The notes under the pieces: model-generated
What the model saw: only the letters and a program-made list of their open reading frames with translations
What the model was told of the DNA's origin: nothing
The model's database searches: none
Made by a program: the position numbers and the translations under genes
In this document: positions 44,739 through 56,711 of the stretch, in pieces
How the letters are laid out: the number at the start of each line of letters is the position of its first letter
Numbering within the stretch: the first letter of the stretch is position 1
Source of the DNA: Gnetum montanum
Taxonomy: Eukaryota > Streptophyta > Gnetopsida > Gnetales > Gnetaceae
Assembly (NCBI GenBank): GCA_015680685.1
Contig: MNCI01008852.1
Coordinates: forward strand, 1,292,601 to 1,356,600
Length of the DNA stretch: 64,000 bases
Direction: 5' to 3'

Positions 44739-46960
44739 GGCTATTTCACTAAAAATGGCTTAAAACAAGCTATAAAAGGAAAAAAATAGAAGTAAATCCC
44801 AATAAGTGAAATTTAAAAATGGTAAAAGGAAATAAAAATGACTAAAAATGAAGCACTATCTATACTTAGTAAGTGGGGGTTAGGTGGATTTGAACCTTTA
44901 CCAAAAATAAAAAGCTGGGAAAGTTGGTAACAAGCCTCACCCACACTTGCCTCTTTTAGCCTCTACACTAGGTATGAAAGGGGGGAAATAAGGGGGGGGA
45001 GGTGATGAGATGAGGGAAACCTCATACCTTTCTAATTCAATGTTGATGAGGGGGAAAAGGATGAAAACCAAAGTGGAAAGTTGGTATTTTTCCACTAAAA
45101 CTTGGTTTTAGTAGGTTGTCAATTTTCTCAGCTAGGAAAGATGGGGGGAAGTTGACTTCTAGAAGTTTGATGATTTCTGAAAAGGTTGCATCATCCACTT
45201 TGGAAATTAGAGAAAATTGACAACAAAAATAAAAAGGTGGGAATGGTATCAATGCTAACTTTGGGAAGAAAAATTCAAAGCAATTGCTATGAATACCCAA
45301 CACCCAACCACCTACAACTTCTACGCTGTAGTATTGGTCACAAGGGGGAAGGGGCAGCATTAATTTTTTGAAAGTTTTGATTGCAAAAAATTAGAAAGAA
45401 CCTATAAGTGACAACATTGGTAATGGGAAAACAAACCTAGTCATAGAAATTAAGTGGAGGTCCTTCTTCTAGCACCAGAAAACTGTTGCAAGTAGAAAAA
45501 TTGATCATTGGAAAATCGAGAGATTCAGTGTAATAACCTCAATCTTGAATCCCTAGGGCCTCCAAAAGAATGAAATTTGAGATGCCCCAAATGGTTTGGT
45601 AGATCACCTAGGGACTTATAAAATGCAAAATGGTGAATTGAGAAAATAAAATATAAAAATTACATATCTAAAAAATAGAATGCAAATGTAGATTGCATAC
45701 AAAATGAAACTTTAAAACTTTATTTAAAATAACAAAGAGTGAGTTTCAAAAATATGTATAAGAAATGCCCATGAGAGAGCAAAGGAGGGTTCACTAGGAC
45801 AAAAGTTCAAAGCTAGTTGAAGCTAATGTGATTTTCTCCATGATTCAGGTACTAAGCCACTCCTAATGCTTTCGAACCTCCTCTACTACAACTTCAAATA
45901 TGCAACTTGGGTCACTACTAGGGATGAGTAAAGTAAGAAATTTGGCTACTAGATTACTCCACACTGAGGGTTGGAAATCCAAAAAATGTAGCGTTGACAC
46001 CAAAAATCCACACAAGCCTAAGGGGGGTTACAAAGGGGTTAATAGAGCTGCAAGGGCTCCATGTTGGAAGGCTCTAAGAAGCTACATTTCTACAAGGTTG
46101 CAAGAGCTCTTAGAGGCCAAATTTTCTATGTGCTTGAAAATGCCAAAGTATGGAACCTAAAAGTGGTGTTGGAATGTTGGTTTTATAGGTTTTGGACCAT
46201 GATTTTTCCTACAAATTGGCTGAGAGATTGGCTACAAATTGCTACAAATTTTTACCTCATACACGTAAGATGGCTATCCAAATTTGGGGGTTACTATGTA
46301 TAGTAATTGCTAAATCCCCATGGCCATTTTGTTTACTATAAATAGTAATTGGAAGACACCTACATTAGAGGTAGATATTCCATGTTGAGCCTTCTGCCAT
46401 CCTTACTAAAGTAGTTGATCAACTATAAGGCCATTAGAGTGTAAAAATCTTGCTCATGTAGCTTCCATGCTAGGGAAGAGGAGTTTCAATGCTAGGGTGA
46501 GAAGCCTCCATGCTGAGGGTAAGGGTTTCCATGCTAGGAAAGAAGACCAAACTTTTCCACACTAGGAATTATATCTCCCCCCCACTTCTCCACATCGAGA
46601 TCTACCTCTCCACACTAGGGGTAGGTGAGGTTTCCCCCTATAGCTTCCAATGTAGAAAAGTGTATACCCCTCATAAAACCCATAAAACTACTTCTAAAAG
46701 GCATTTTTGACCTCCCAAGCCCAAATATAGACACTGGGTGACTTTTTTCACTTGGAAAATGAGGTTTCAACCACTTATGAGGCATTTTCAACCCCAAAAG
46801 TATGAAGTATGTGAGATTGCCTCCCATGGATTACAATCTTCACATTTACAATGAAGTTTTGCCTCAGGTTTCATGGGGTGAAGGCTACATGGTAAAAATT
46901 AATTACAACATGCAAATTTTCATGGTGTTTCATCTTTGCATGTTGTGGTTCCTAAGAAAA
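44739..46960 (-). repeat. Leader/LTR region of element E
   Basis: It aligns with D's and C's leaders. A TATA-like TATTTATAG (minus) lies at about 46331-46340, with the CCACACTAGG/CCATGCTAGG repeat block directly upstream. The right end near 46960 coincides with the start of element G sequence. LTR ends are unresolved. Confidence 0.55.
46465..46625 (-). promoter_or_regulatory. U3-like repeat block of element E
   Basis: On the plus strand TCCATGCTAGG, TCAATGCTAGG, TCCATGCTGAG and TCCACACTAGG occur seven times in 160 bp, spaced about 20-28 bp, about 130 bp upstream of a TATA-like box. The position matches the motif blocks in the LTRs of A, B, F and G, but the motif is different. Confidence 0.55.
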
Positions 46961-46969
46961 ACATTGGAA

Positions 46970-47782
46970 TTTAAAGCATATCCCTCAAACTCAATAATGG
47001 GATACAAGAACTAGCTATGGGTCTAGAAAGACATGTTACCCATGCCAAAAGGCATCCCTCTAAATAAGGTCCTTTCCACTTTCTTCTTCTTTTTTCTTCT
47101 TCTCTTGGAGTGATCAATGTTCTTCGAGATTGTCTTAAACTTTTGATCAATGTAGAACAATAATATGTCAATGTGAGGTCACTAAAAGTGAAATGGACAT
47201 GGTATAGACTTTGAATGAACCTATATAAGATCATCTTAATCACAATTTCCACCAAGAACCTCAAGTGACTAGGATTTTGATTATCTCTTTCATGTTTTCT
47301 CTCTATACCATTCATTCATCTCATGTTCTACCTCTTGCCTATCTCATCCCATAGCAAATTTTTTAGTTTTATTTCTAGATAACATAATCCTAGGAAAATT
47401 ACTTTCATGAGTATATAATTTAACATGACGTAGCCATTCATCATCCTTGGGGCCCATGGACTCCTTATGACAAAGGCATGTAAGTGTGTGATAGGCATCC
47501 ATGTACTTTGGGGAGGATCCTCTTACATTACTTTGGTCTAACTTATGTCAAATTCTCTACCATGGGTCACTTGCTTAATCAAATATCTTGATAGCATTAA
47601 AACATTCAGTTTTGACCTCCTTGACATCATAAACTCCTTTAAATCCACTTGACTTGCTTCTAGGTTAAACCTACCCTCTTTGATGTTGTTGTCATTCTTA
47701 TCAATGTTTTCTACTCCCATTTGGCTCTTGTTTCATTCCCCAAAAATCCTATGGTTCTCATGAAAAAAAATCACTAAGAACA
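46970..47782 (+). other. Post-integrase spacer of element G
   Basis: Similar to 4690-5036 of A (ACAAG.ACT..CTATGG... ACATGTT.CC.. TAA.AAGG.CC) and to the reverse complement of 9900-10190 of B. No gene is supported; the minus-strand open frames (46971-47315, 47538-47720) are not conserved. Confidence 0.5.
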
Positions 47783-47865
47783 AATGCATCGATGCATCCC
47801 CATCAATGTAGTTGGAGGAATCAATTCAGCCTTGTCAATGTATCACAAAAAAGTCTATAAATATG
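47783..47865 (+). promoter_or_regulatory. Internal promoter-like block with TATA box, matching G's LTR motif
   Basis: CGATGCATCCCCATCAATG (47790-47808) matches TGATGTATCCCTGTCAATG in G's own LTR (51367-51385) at 15 of 19 positions, all four changes transitions. TGTCAATG recurs exactly (47833-47840 and 51378-51385). A TATA box TCTATAAATAT follows at 47854-47864. The layout before the extra ORF is the same as in element B at 9300-9423. Confidence 0.58.
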
Positions 47866-48005
47866 CATGATACTTAGCTTATTTTTTACCATTTTTTACA
47901 AAATTTTGGACACATTTTTGTAATTTTTAGATCCCAAGAACCTTCCAAGCATCATAACTTCCAAATTACTTATACATTTTCACCTATTTTTTCAGGCAAC
48001 TGAAG

Positions 48006-48250
48006 GTACACTTTACAAAAATAACATTAAATTAATCACCATGAAGGGTTAGGACCAACAAGAAAACTCTAATAACTAGATATAAAATAATATTAAAATA
48101 ATACACCTAGCTCGAGATCAAAAATAAGAACTTCAATGATCAACCCCTAACGTCCAATAAATTAACATAACATGATCACACAAAAAAGGTATTTAATAAC
48201 TAACAGCTATGAATTAAAGAGCTAATCATGGACTATGTTTTTATTCTCAA
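48006..48250 (+). other. Leader intron of element G's extra ORF (acceptor decayed)
   Basis: GAAG|GTACAC at 48006 and a pyrimidine-rich TTTTTATTCTCAA before ATG 48251 match the intron ends of B, with CAG changed to CAA. It would be 245 nt. Confidence 0.5.
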
Positions 48251-51072
48251 ATGATGCCTAAATAAGGACTACAAGTGGGAGGATCATCATAACTCAAGGA
48301 AAAGTGACCACAAGGAGGAAGGTCCAACAACAACAATAACAACTCCAAGAGCAAGCATCTAAGGTAACACATGCTACTGGAAATCTTTGGGAGGAATCTA
48401 AGGTAAAATTTATCAAGTAGATTTTCACTACAAAGACAAACCAATCCAAATAGAATTAGGCTCCTATGCCAAGGCTTAACCTAGAGGTCATCTTCATGGA
48501 GGCCTAGCTAAAATGGATTAGGACCAAGGAGGTCCAAACTTCCATCTTACAAAAATTAAACTTCAGATCCTTCTTAAAGATGGTGCTAGGGGTCTCCCTT
48601 GTGCCCCATTCTCTTTAATAGTACAAAGTGGTACATTGGAGACCTATTATAAAACAACCAACAAGGAGATGCACTAGTGAAAATTAAGGATATCACTATC
48701 TCTTACTTGATTGAGGTCATAGCTAAAGCCCTTGGTTTACCTAACATTGGGATAAAAATTATTGAAATCTTGACATAGGAAGACCTAGAGGCAAAGAAGA
48801 AATGGATCCATTGATGGTATGAAGTGGACTGTAAGAAGTATGGTACTCTTACAAAGGTGGAGCATGCTTATTTCAAGAACATGACCTACTACCTAAACCC
48901 AATGGTAAGGCCAAATAAGGTTATATCCTTCTTTGCTAGGGCATGTGTAGCTCTAAGTGGAAAATTCCTAGTCAACCTACCCCATATCATCTTGTTAAAG
49001 ATCAAAAAATGCTTAAAGAAAAATGAGAAGGGTAGGAAGACACTCCTCCTCTCATTCTTGATCAAAAAATTATGTAAATAGGGGAGGATAGCTCACTATT
49101 CAAATGATATAGTCCATCATGCTTCTATTACATCCTGGTAAGAAAGGATAAAGGACAAGGCACTGACAAAGCTACAAAAAGAGGAGCAGCTACCACCACC
49201 ACCACCTACAGTCCCAAAAACCATAACAAAGATTATTGTAGCTACTGAACAACTTAGGAAACTTTGGAAGTAGTAGCTATAGAAATAACAAGGATCTACA
49301 AGTGGTGGAAAGTCATCTATTTATTATCTAGTCATAATCCACCTAAATAACATTGCGAGAGCCCTCAATTAACTGAACAATAAAAAGACCTTGCTATTTT
49401 CCAAGTAGATGAACTAGGCACCCATGAGGTCAAATACAAGTATTTGGGAAAGTCACAGTATCCATTCCTAGACAAAGATTTCCTGAGATTTAGGAAATTA
49501 TATGACCTTCTCAGTCATGTTGAAGGAAGGTGAGGGGCCTTGGTCATGATGATGTAAAAAAATGGTCAAGAGATAACAGCAGATATGGTGGCTAAGAGAG
49601 TAACCAAAGCCCTTTACACTCCTATGAAATCTGTGCTAGACATAGAGACTATGGTAGGCATCCATGCATCCATAGGAATAGGAAGTAGTCAAATGAGTAT
49701 TTTCCAACTTGAGGAGGTATTGGAAATATTGGTAGGAGTTGGAAAATTACTCTTTGAGATCTTTAATCTTCCAGATAAAAGTATTGCAAACCAATCATAG
49801 CTGCTTGAGACAACGAATAAAATTTTGGATGCAACTATGCAACTTGAGGAGACTGCCATGATCAATTGATGATTGGCTACTAAAGATGATGAGTTGAGAT
49901 CCCATTTCTTTGACCCTACCATTTTCTAGCCAAAACTTACATGACCAAAAGCTTTTTATCAACTTTAGCAAAAATATCAATAGGCCAAAAATTCAAAAGA
50001 AATCATAACCTTTGATACATCCATGTTAGAGGCTATGACCAACAACAACATTGAGAAATACTTATTACAAGTTTGTAAGAAGAACTTGGTTCTCACAAAG
50101 AACAATCACCACCTATGAAAAATTAGGTAGTAAAAGATCCAACTAGTCAAATATATCTACTACTAGTAGGAGCAGCTTTCAAAGGTGAACTTGGATTTGA
50201 GGATGTTGGTAGCTAAAAACAAAAATCTCTCAATGAAGGAGATTCATGCACTTCACCAAAAGACTACAATTGAGGTAGCTACCTAGAAGAATAGTGTTCT
50301 AAAATTTGAAAGAGTGAAGAATCATTATAGGAACCAAATTAGGCTACTTAATGAAGTAAATGAAAAATAAATAAAATTAGCTATGGAAAATATGAACAAG
50401 ACTCTCCAACAACTCCAATAAAGTGGTGATGTATGGTAGACCATCTTTAATGAAATAAATGCATATAACAAAGCAGAAATCCATCTAAAGTAGTTACAAA
50501 TCAAGGAGATGAAAGAGTACATGAAGCTTGCAAACTTCCAATATGCAAACCTAGCAATGCTATTAGCAGAAAGACTAAGATCCAAACTACAGAAGCAAGT
50601 TGCTAACTTCTACCTCCTCTACGAGGCAAAGTTGAACCTCCATAAGCAAACAAAGAAAATGTTTGAGATAACCAATACTAAGCTTGAAATTCTTAAAAGT
50701 AGGTTCATTAATCAATGAACTATTGTTGAGAACCTCGTAAGGAAGATGAAAAACTACCAAGAGCTATAGAACCTTGTAAGGACATTTGATATTGAACATA
50801 AGACATTTGCAACTTGGTTTGTTAACATGAAGGAGATGTCTTTTTCAATGTTATGCCAATAGAACATCCCTACACCAATCCACATAGGCAAAGCCTCTTG
50901 GACTGTCTATAATTCATGGAGCAAAGAAGAAAAGATGAAAATACTCCTAGATGTTTTCAAAGTTCTAGTAGAAGCAGCTAGAGTAGTAGGGCATCCTACA
51001 CCTCCAATAGCATTAGGACAAGATAAAGGTCCATCCAAGTCATAAGAGCCTCCACTTCTAGGCACCATATAA
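48251..51072 (+). pseudogene. Extra ORF of element G, homologue of the B accessory protein
   Basis: The N-terminal low-complexity part starts MMPK (B: MAPK). The globular part is well kept: ISYLIEVIAKALGLPN near 48700-48750, then the open frame 48824-49081 with YGTLTKVEHAYFKNMTYYLN and NPMVRPNK..SFFARACVALSGKF, clearly homologous to 8101-8460 in B. Later blocks match too: 49585-49800 (VLEILVGVGKLLFEIFNLPD against LLDQLVGTEQPLPDIFDLP) and the coiled coil with MKEYMKLANFQYANLAML at 50509-50718. It ends GTI-stop at 51070-51072. At about 2.8 kb it has the same length as in B. About 20 stops or shifts break it. The function is unknown. Confidence 0.75.
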
Positions 51073-51298
51073 GAATTCATTATATCTCCATCCATTTAAT
51101 AGGAACCTACTGCAATTTTATCTAAGAGTCCATTTTGTTATAAAAGGACACTTATTTTTGTAAAATTATATAATCTAGCACTTAGATTTAGTTATAGTTA
51201 GTCTGTTTGTATATTTGTCAATAAAATTTCATACTTTTCTAAATTTTGTATGAAATTCAATTCCAATTTTGTTCACTGAAGAAAGAGTTTTCAATCAA
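51073..51298 (+). other. 3' untranslated part of element G
   Basis: AT-rich and non-coding, between the stop of the extra ORF and the purine tract, about the same length as in B (5951-6186). Confidence 0.6.
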
Positions 51299-51309
51299 TC
51301 ATGGGGGTA
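51299..51309 (+). other. Polypurine tract of element G
   Basis: TCATGGGGGTA immediately before the LTR, identical to the tract of B. Confidence 0.75.
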
Positions 51310-52199
51310 TGATGAATCATTAATAAGATAGGCTACATCAACACATGTCCATCAACATAGCCCTGTTGATGTATCCCTGTCAATGAATGCTAAGATATGT
51401 TGATGTAGGTACATCAATGCTAATGTAATTTTTCCTATATAAATGTGCACATCCCTTACATTTATGATACCTTTCAATCATAACCTTAGCCAAATTCTTA
51501 CAATTTCTTCTCACAAAAGTTTGAATATTTTTCCTCTAAGTGTCTGCAATGTGGATTTAAGATCTTATATGAAATTTTATTTGAGTGCATATGTATCTGA
51601 ACACATTTGCATGGCTAGTAATAAAAGCATAATTTTCTTCATTCATTGTAGCACTTACATTAGCATAATTATACTTTTTAGCACGTTACTTTATATGTAA
51701 TTTTTGTTATTATCCTTAAGTAATTAATATTCTCGTTCATAAGCAATGTAACTATGACCACTTCAAGCATAACATATTAATGCTTGATAATCCTAGTATT
51801 GAATACTTGGTACATCCAATAGTTGATCGTTGATAACCTAGAAGTATAAATATTAAGGTCAAGATATGTACAAAAAGTGAAAAGAGATACTCCATGTTAA
51901 GATAAATAGTTAATAACTATTAGTTAGTTTAATCATTAGATCTTTATTCATGCAATTATTTATCAAGCAAGAAAATATAATAGATAATATAAAAATAAAT
52001 ATCATATGCCTCAATCACACTTAATCATATACACAAATAAACACAAGTGTGGATTGGGAAGACAATGACTTACAATCACATAATTCACCATTTAGGAATA
52101 TTACCCACATAGGTAAATAAGTCTATGGAATTTGAATGGATCGCATGTAAACACTTGTAATTCATATGGTTGGGTGTAGAAACTACCTACCACTCATCA
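51310..52199 (+). repeat. 3' LTR of element G (890 bp)
   Basis: It starts TGATGAATC and ends CACTCATCA. The TATA box is at 51434-51443. The body aligns with the LTRs of A and F (CTTCAAGCATA..., TTGATAATCCTAG, GGTTGGGTGTAG...). The U3 block at 51330-51428 is built of CATCAA, TTGATG and TGTCAATG repeats. Confidence 0.85.
51330..51428 (+). promoter_or_regulatory. U3 TTGATG/CATCAA block of element G's LTR
   Basis: Eight or so TTGATG, CATCAA or CAATG motifs in both orientations lie in 100 bp upstream of the TATA box. Members of the same motif set occur in the internal block at 47783-47845. Confidence 0.55.
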
Positions 52200-52970
52200 C
52201 TAATGGTACTAGAACCATGGGTAGGTGGCAAGTCCACATCTTAGGATGTGAGCTCTAAAAGCCTAGATGGATTCCTAGTCACTAGTACAAAGGTGTGCCA
52301 TTAAGGGACCTTGTAACCATTGTTGGGCCTAATCAATGTGTTTGGACTAGGATGCACATGGTGCCTTGCCAAGCCCTCTTGGTCAAAAGAGGTTTGTAAT
52401 TTCATAAACATGTGCATGTCATGTGGTGGGAGATGAATTCTCCTATTTGTGCAAGTTGAAGATTCCAAGTGATGATCTAGCACTCCAACCATTTCTAGAA
52501 TTTCCATGCTCCATAAAAAAACCTCTTCATATGAAATAAAAATGAAAAGAAAAATGTAAATGATGAAAAAATGATAATAAAATAAAAAATTTAAAACAAA
52601 ATAAGAAAAAAAAGAAGAGAAAATAAAAAGAATAATATATTTTTAAGATTATCAGTTGTAGAAACTCATATGTCTACCATCCAAACCAATTTCATAGTTA
52701 CTCATACCAAAGTAAAACCAGTGGTTGAACCAAATATATGGAAATTTGTCACATATTCAACACATTATCCTTATTACATGGTTTCGTATAATATGATAGT
52801 TCAAGATAATCTCTTGCCTATTCCTACCCATGTCCATGAACATCCAAAAGTCTTTTTCTTCATGAAAATTTATGTTTGTAATGTCAATTGTTGCTTTCAA
52901 CCAAGTCCCTAATCATTTATTCTCTCAGTCAATAATCTTTCTCCTTGATCCAATCCTTGACAAGATTCAA
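52200..52970 (+). other. Unassigned sequence after element G
   Basis: No gene is recognised. TGGTACTAGAACCATGGG next to the LTR could be a very decayed primer site, but only about ten bases fit. The region 52535-52640 is A-rich low-complexity DNA. The open frame 52670-52912 (+) has no known features. Confidence 0.4.
52535..52640 (+). repeat. A-rich low-complexity tract
   Basis: About 75-80 percent A in short AAAATGA/AAAATAA units. Confidence 0.7.
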
Positions 52971-54249
52971 ACCTAGAAATTTTTTTCTTGATGATCACGG
53001 TATTATGCTTTTATGGACATGTGGTATCACTAGTGCAACTAAGGGGAATGTTGGAAGATTTCTAGTAGAGTAAAATTCAAGTAGTCTACTTTTGGCAACC
53101 ATTTGGAACCACTAAATTTTTCCCTTAGTCTCGCGACTAGGGATCACTAGAAACAAAGGTATTCCTTCAAATAGGATTTAGGTGATTTCTGGTCTTCTAG
53201 CAACACCAAGGCCTAGATACCTCCAAATAAACTCAATGGTTATAGAGCAAACTAATCGTAAATGTGTGTTGTTGTTTTAAATGTTGAAATGGTTGGGGTT
53301 ATGTATGAAACTGTAACTAGCTATTCTAAAAAAAATTCAACTAACTTGTTGAATACTATGAGTCATCAAAATTCCTATTTTGTCAAGTCACTTAGTCTAT
53401 ATAGTCCCTATAGTACGCTACTTGAAACAACTAAAATTTCACAAAAATTCTTAAGCACAATTATGCCAATCTACTCCTAGTTTACCCCATAGAGAAAATT
53501 CCACAAGAAAATTAGAAATAGAGGTAGATTCAATGGGTTTTAGAAAGAGAAAAGAGTGAATCTCAAACATCTAGGCAAGATAAATTGAACATGATGAAAC
53601 ACTTTGCAATAAAGTTATTCCAATTCAATCTAAGTATAACAAATTTTCCAAATCCTCTAAGCTCAATAAGCAATTTTGTAAAAAACAATCTTATTACACT
53701 ACCAAAATGCTTTGTAACCAGTAAGACAAGATTTTTTTTGGCTAGTTAATAGTTTTCAAGAATTCCAAACACTAGGACTAGCAAAAAAATTGAACAATTT
53801 CAAGATTAAAATGCCAAAGAAATAAAATTTTTAAAAAATGAAGTTTTTTCAAGCAAGTCAAAGTATCAACCTCACTATGTCCAACACCTACACCAACTAC
53901 AGCTATTATGTAGAAAGAAGTATCTATACACCACATGCCTCATCACCTACAGCAGCTCGTGACTTTGCTATGCTAGCTCTGCAACCATCGTCATCACCTT
54001 CAACACAAAGCACTTTTCACCACCTTTCGTTGTCTTCTCATCCATGATGTAAGCATTATTGTCAATAGTTGTAGCCTACCATAACTAGTTTCTTGTTGCC
54101 ATGTGTTATGCCTATTATGCATGTATGCCGAAATAGCCTAGTAATTGCAAAATAGCATTTACCTTCTTCTAATTTTGTTGGCCACTTAGTTTTTATTTTG
54201 GCTTCTTTTACAAATTTTTTTGTAGTCTATCAATGGTTGTTGCTTAAAG

Positions 54250-54825
54250 GCTGTTGACCTTAATAGTGAAACGATATAGATGTTGTTAACATTACCTAGC
54301 AGCACTGCTAATGTGTTAGGATTCCATAGTTTAGGTTTGGAGAGGGGATACATGATGAGCAGTTCCTTTATATCATTTGCCAAACCATCGTGCAGGATGA
54401 TATGTACAAACTTAGAAATGGATTCCACAAAGATGAACATGTTGAGCCATGGATGCAGGTTGTACCATACTACGATGAATCTAAGGAGTATCTATGATGC
54501 ATAGACTCTATCCAAAAAACCTAAAATTGTGCCATCCAAGACAAATTGGAGTCCTCTAATGTATCTCATATTCACCAATTTCACTACCATAGTTTGGTTA
54601 GCATCATCATTGTTATTGTAGTACTAAGTAAACTCAATGACATAAAGAGGAAGACCTACCCCTATAGGAATGAGAGAGCTGTTAAAGCTCTAGTTTGTCA
54701 AGAATGGTATGGTAGGCCAACCTTTAACGAAATCATTCATGTTGGAGCACACAAATCCTTCAACATAATCAAATTCAAAGTCTTTGCTGGTATTGGTAAG
54801 TTCTAGTTGATCTTGCAAAATCTGC
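54250..54825 (-). pseudogene. Captured cytokinin oxidase/dehydrogenase (CKX) fragment, unit 1
   Basis: CKX enzymes degrade cytokinins with an FAD-linked oxidation. The minus strand reads FDYVEGFV, then GWPTIPF, LPLYVIE, YYNNNDD, IRGLQFVLDGTILGFLDRV, NLHPWLNMFI, IMYPLSKPKLWNPNT and IYIVSLLRS. Order and spacing, including 13 residues between the RV and the W before HPWLN, fit the C-terminal cytokinin-binding domain of CKX. The N-terminal FAD-binding domain is absent. About four stops break the frame. No intron interrupts about 185 codons, which suggests capture from a spliced transcript unless the source has no intron there. It sits inside a retroelement unit, not a host locus. Confidence 0.82.
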
Positions 54826-55011
54826 TAAAACATAAATATCCTTAGTGTAGATATTGGTGGTGGTGGTTGCATGGGCTTGAAATCAAGATAAGTGAATCCT
54901 TGTGAGTCAATCACACCATATAATGGTTGTATGACTAAATCATCTACATTTGCATTTGATTCTGGCTTCACATCCATGTAAAATTTGTTGTTGGCCTCCT
55001 TGGGAAAACGT

Positions 55012-55900
55012 CACTCGATGGATAAAAAAATTTGAATACAAAGGTGGTCACTTGATATTGTCACAGGAGGTGCTTTAATCAGTTGCACATCCTTTGACTT
55101 TTTGAAGCCTCGTTTGCTACTGCTACTTCTTATAGATTATACCAACACTCCTTTGATTTGCAATCTACTTACATTTGTTTTCCCTTACATTTTCAAACTC
55201 TTATATTAAAGCCTACTCCATTAAATGGCTGAAATGTGCCAACATTTCTTACCCTTCTTAAAATGCTTAGAGAAATTTATGCAATCCCTATTTTAAACTG
55301 AACTATAATTGAAGCTTTTTATTGAACTTTTTACAATTAAAAATAGTCAATCTTTTTGAAGGAAAATTCCCATTGAACTTAAGGTTCAATGGTATAAAAA
55401 CCTCATTCCTAAGAAACATAAATGAAAAATGTACACATGAAGCCATAGCATAAGCTACTCGCTAGATAAAACAATTTGAATATGGAGGTGGTCACTTGAT
55501 AACGTTCTAAGAGGTGCTTTAATAAGTAGCACATTCTTTAACTTTCTGAAGCCTTATTTGCTGCTGCTACTTCCTACAAATTATGGTGGCACTCCTTTGA
55601 TATGCAATGTACTTACACTCATTTTCCCTTACATTTTCAAACTCTTATATTAAATCCTTCTCCATTAAATGACCAAAATGTGCCAACATTTCTTACCCTC
55701 CTTAAAATGCTTAATGAAATTTATGCAAGTCCTTTTTAAAACTAAACTATAATTGAAGCTATTTTTTTGACTTTTTATAGTGAAAAATAGTAAATATTTT
55801 TGGAGGGAAATTCTCATTGAACTTAAGGTTTAGTGGTATAAAAGCCTCATTCCTAAGAAATAGAAATAGAAACTGTACACATGAAGCCATAGCATAAGCT
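55012..55900 (-). repeat. Tandem duplication of about 445 bp in unit 1
   Basis: AATTTGAATA..GGTGGTCACTTGATA starts near 55026 and again near 55471, and both copies run through GAAGCCATAGCATAAGCTACTC. Unit 2 has a single copy (59930-60370), so the duplication is private to unit 1. Confidence 0.75.
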
Positions 55901-56099
55901 ACTCAGTAAAAGGGGAGAGAGTAGTCGAAGAAACCCTCTTTAGAATCCTCTTGTTTTGGATTCTCTCATATTTCATTTTTTATGTATCCCAAGCTTTGTT
56001 CTCTTCCTCTTATTTTATTAGTGCTCCTCTTCAACCCCCATATTATTCCTTGGAGCATTGTTATGCAAATCTATCTCCATTCCTCCTTGCTTAGCTTGT

Positions 56100-56711
56100 A
56101 CTAGCCCATAGTACAATTATTGTTGATCCAATTGATTATCAAAATAGGCCAAGAAAATGCTTTTCATATCATCCCAACTTATGATATTGTTGTTTGGCAA
56201 GTTTGAATACCAAATCTAAGCCATATCTTTTAAATTTTCTATAAACAACCTACACGCTTGATCTTAGTGTTGGATATTTGCATGAGCTAAAGCTAACTCA
56301 AATAGGTAAAAGGTATTCATCAACTAAGTAATTTTTTTCAAGAATAAACGGATGAGGAAAATATTTGTAAACAACCTTAGGAATATCATTGTAATTTTGG
56401 AACCTTAATGGTGTATATCCTTACCAACAATTAACTAGTTGTGGATTTGCCATCCTATAAGGATTTTCTTTAATAGCTGAACTCTTGTATTTCTTTGACC
56501 TTCTGTTATATACAAATAAACCAAATAGAATATGTAATCTTTTTATCCTTATAGTTCTTATTGCACTACTTGTCTCAAACTCAAAAACCTTTGTTTGTTC
56601 TTCTTCGAATGAACAATTAGTCTTATAATCAGAAATTTCTTTAAAATCATTGAAATCTTCTAAACTAATAGTTTGTTTGTTCATTAACTCAAAATAATAG
56701 CTATTTATCAT
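56100..56711 (-). pseudogene. gag: gag of unit 1
   Basis: ATG 56711 begins MINSYYFELMNKQ. An Asp/Glu/Lys-rich N-terminus is followed by PYRMANPQLVN, then FQNYNDIPKVVYKYFPHPF and a decayed capsid core. It is clearly homologous to 60460-61176. There is no zinc knuckle. A stop near 56420 and several later ones break it. Confidence 0.7.

Larger units (their letters stand above)
36501..46960 (-). mobile_element. Element E: pol-less retroelement with antisense accessory ORF
   Basis: On the minus strand the order is leader/LTR (46960-44739), gag, protease, spacer with minisatellite, then the antisense ORF. It is the most complete member of the C/D/E family here. Pol is absent exactly as in C and D, so the family was probably amplified in this form with enzymes supplied in trans. 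Confidence 0.7.
46970..52199 (+). mobile_element. Element G: 3' half of a B-like LTR retrotransposon
   Basis: From 46970 the sequence matches the post-integrase spacer of A and B, then a promoter block, leader intron, extra ORF, purine tract and a complete LTR. LTR, gag and pol on the 5' side are missing at the junction with E. It is more diverged from B than A is. Confidence 0.8.

Noticed and set aside
52200-52217. Primer binding site after G's LTR
   Set aside because: Only about ten of 18 bases fit the tRNA-Asp complement and no gag follows. It is more likely flanking DNA after a 3' LTR.
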